From Acidobacteriaceae bacterium (lineage in GTDB: Bacteria; Acidobacteriota; Terriglobia; Terriglobales; Acidobacteriaceae), in the NCBI GenBank assembly GCA_003152695.1, contig PMAT01000052.1, forward strand, positions 1-33,255: 33,255 nt of DNA, written 5' to 3'. The position numbers and the translations under genes were made by a program. The notes under the pieces are model-generated. The model saw nothing but the letters and a program-made list of their open reading frames with translations, searched no databases and was not told the DNA's origin. Below are positions 33,021 through 33,255 of this stretch, in pieces. Numbering within the stretch: the stretch's first letter is position 1; each line of letters starts with the position of its first letter.

Positions 33021-33254
33021 TCAGGAAGAACCGCGAAGCACTGTCGATGACAAAGCCGGCTCCTCCCTCGTTCCCGAAGGCTGTGGAGCGCAAATATTCC
33101 GTCCGACCCCAAAACTCATTGAAAATACCACATTTAAGACTTCTTGCAACTGTGCCTCGTCACAATCCTGTCCGGCTGTGAAATCAACAACTTCGTCGGG
33201 CAGTCGGCAAAGTGGGTCTGCTATAACTTGGTTGCCATGTTTGACCTGTTTCGG
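33021..33254 (-). CDS. Possible 3' end of a gene running off the right edge
   Basis: On the minus strand a frame is open from the window edge to a TGA at 33021, about 77 codons, with a translation including VVDFTAGQDCDEAQLQEV and LNVVFSMSFGV. It would end 40 bases upstream of the cyclase start and could be its operon partner. No domain is recognised and an open frame of this length can arise by chance, so this is a weak call. Confidence 0.18.
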   Translation of the reverse strand, partial: PKQVKHGNQVIADPLCRLPDEVVDFTAGQDCDEAQLQEVLNVVFSMSFGVGRNICAPQPSGTREEPALSSTVLRGSS

Positions 33255-33255
33255 C

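Noticed and set aside
1-33255. CRISPR arrays, tRNA/rRNA genes, phage or intact insertion sequences
   Set aside because: No regularly spaced repeats, cloverleaf-like segments, integrase or complete transposase genes were found by reading.

Overview
The window looks like chromosomal DNA of a soil-type Acidobacteriota (Terriglobia-like) bacterium. Pointers are a DNA-binding/Ser-Thr kinase/TPR fusion of a kind frequent in that phylum, a carboxypeptidase-regulatory-like domain fused to an outer-membrane barrel, a PEP-CTERM protein, many GTG starts and moderately high GC. The phylum is an inference from gene style; there is no rRNA, tRNA, CRISPR array or intact mobile element here.

Layout. (1) 1-702 has no convincing gene apart from a hairpin plus a well-led 12-codon ORF that may be an IS110-like remnant or a leader peptide. 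(2) 703-5002 carries sugar metabolism: a GH13 amylase-family enzyme, glucose-6-phosphate dehydrogenase (zwf) and a beta-lactamase-fold hydrolase. (3) 5314-19281 is the unusual part, a dense electron-transfer locus. On the plus strand lie an outer-membrane barrel and a secreted decaheme cytochrome fused to an LVIVD-type propeller. Converging on them is a four-gene minus-strand operon, all with GTG starts: NuoE-NuoF fusion, a many-cluster iron-sulfur protein carrying two cyclic-nucleotide-binding domains, a diheme-b-like membrane protein, and a membrane-anchored decaheme cytochrome. A pentaheme cytochrome is divergently transcribed from the operon. (4) 19338-24015 returns to sugar metabolism: a GH63-like glucosidase, a ROK kinase resembling polyphosphate glucokinase, and a short-type 6-phosphogluconate dehydrogenase. 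(5) 24153-33255 is mixed: a lipoprotein with two GlcG/HbpS-like domains, a K+-channel-like protein with an abnormal selectivity filter plus RCK module, the giant kinase, a PEP-CTERM protein, and a class III adenylate cyclase with FHA domains.

How they may work together (inference). The flanking enzymes release and phosphorylate glucose and pass it through the oxidative pentose-phosphate steps, giving reduced nicotinamide. The NuoEF-like subunit could oxidise NAD(P)H, pass electrons through up to eight iron-sulfur centres to two b hemes in the membrane, then to periplasmic decaheme and pentaheme cytochromes, and perhaps out through the barrel/propeller-cytochrome pair. The cyclic-nucleotide domains inside the iron-sulfur subunit suggest the flow could be gated by a second messenger; a likely adenylate cyclase is encoded about 14 kb away. 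I do not recognise this complete gene set as a named complex.
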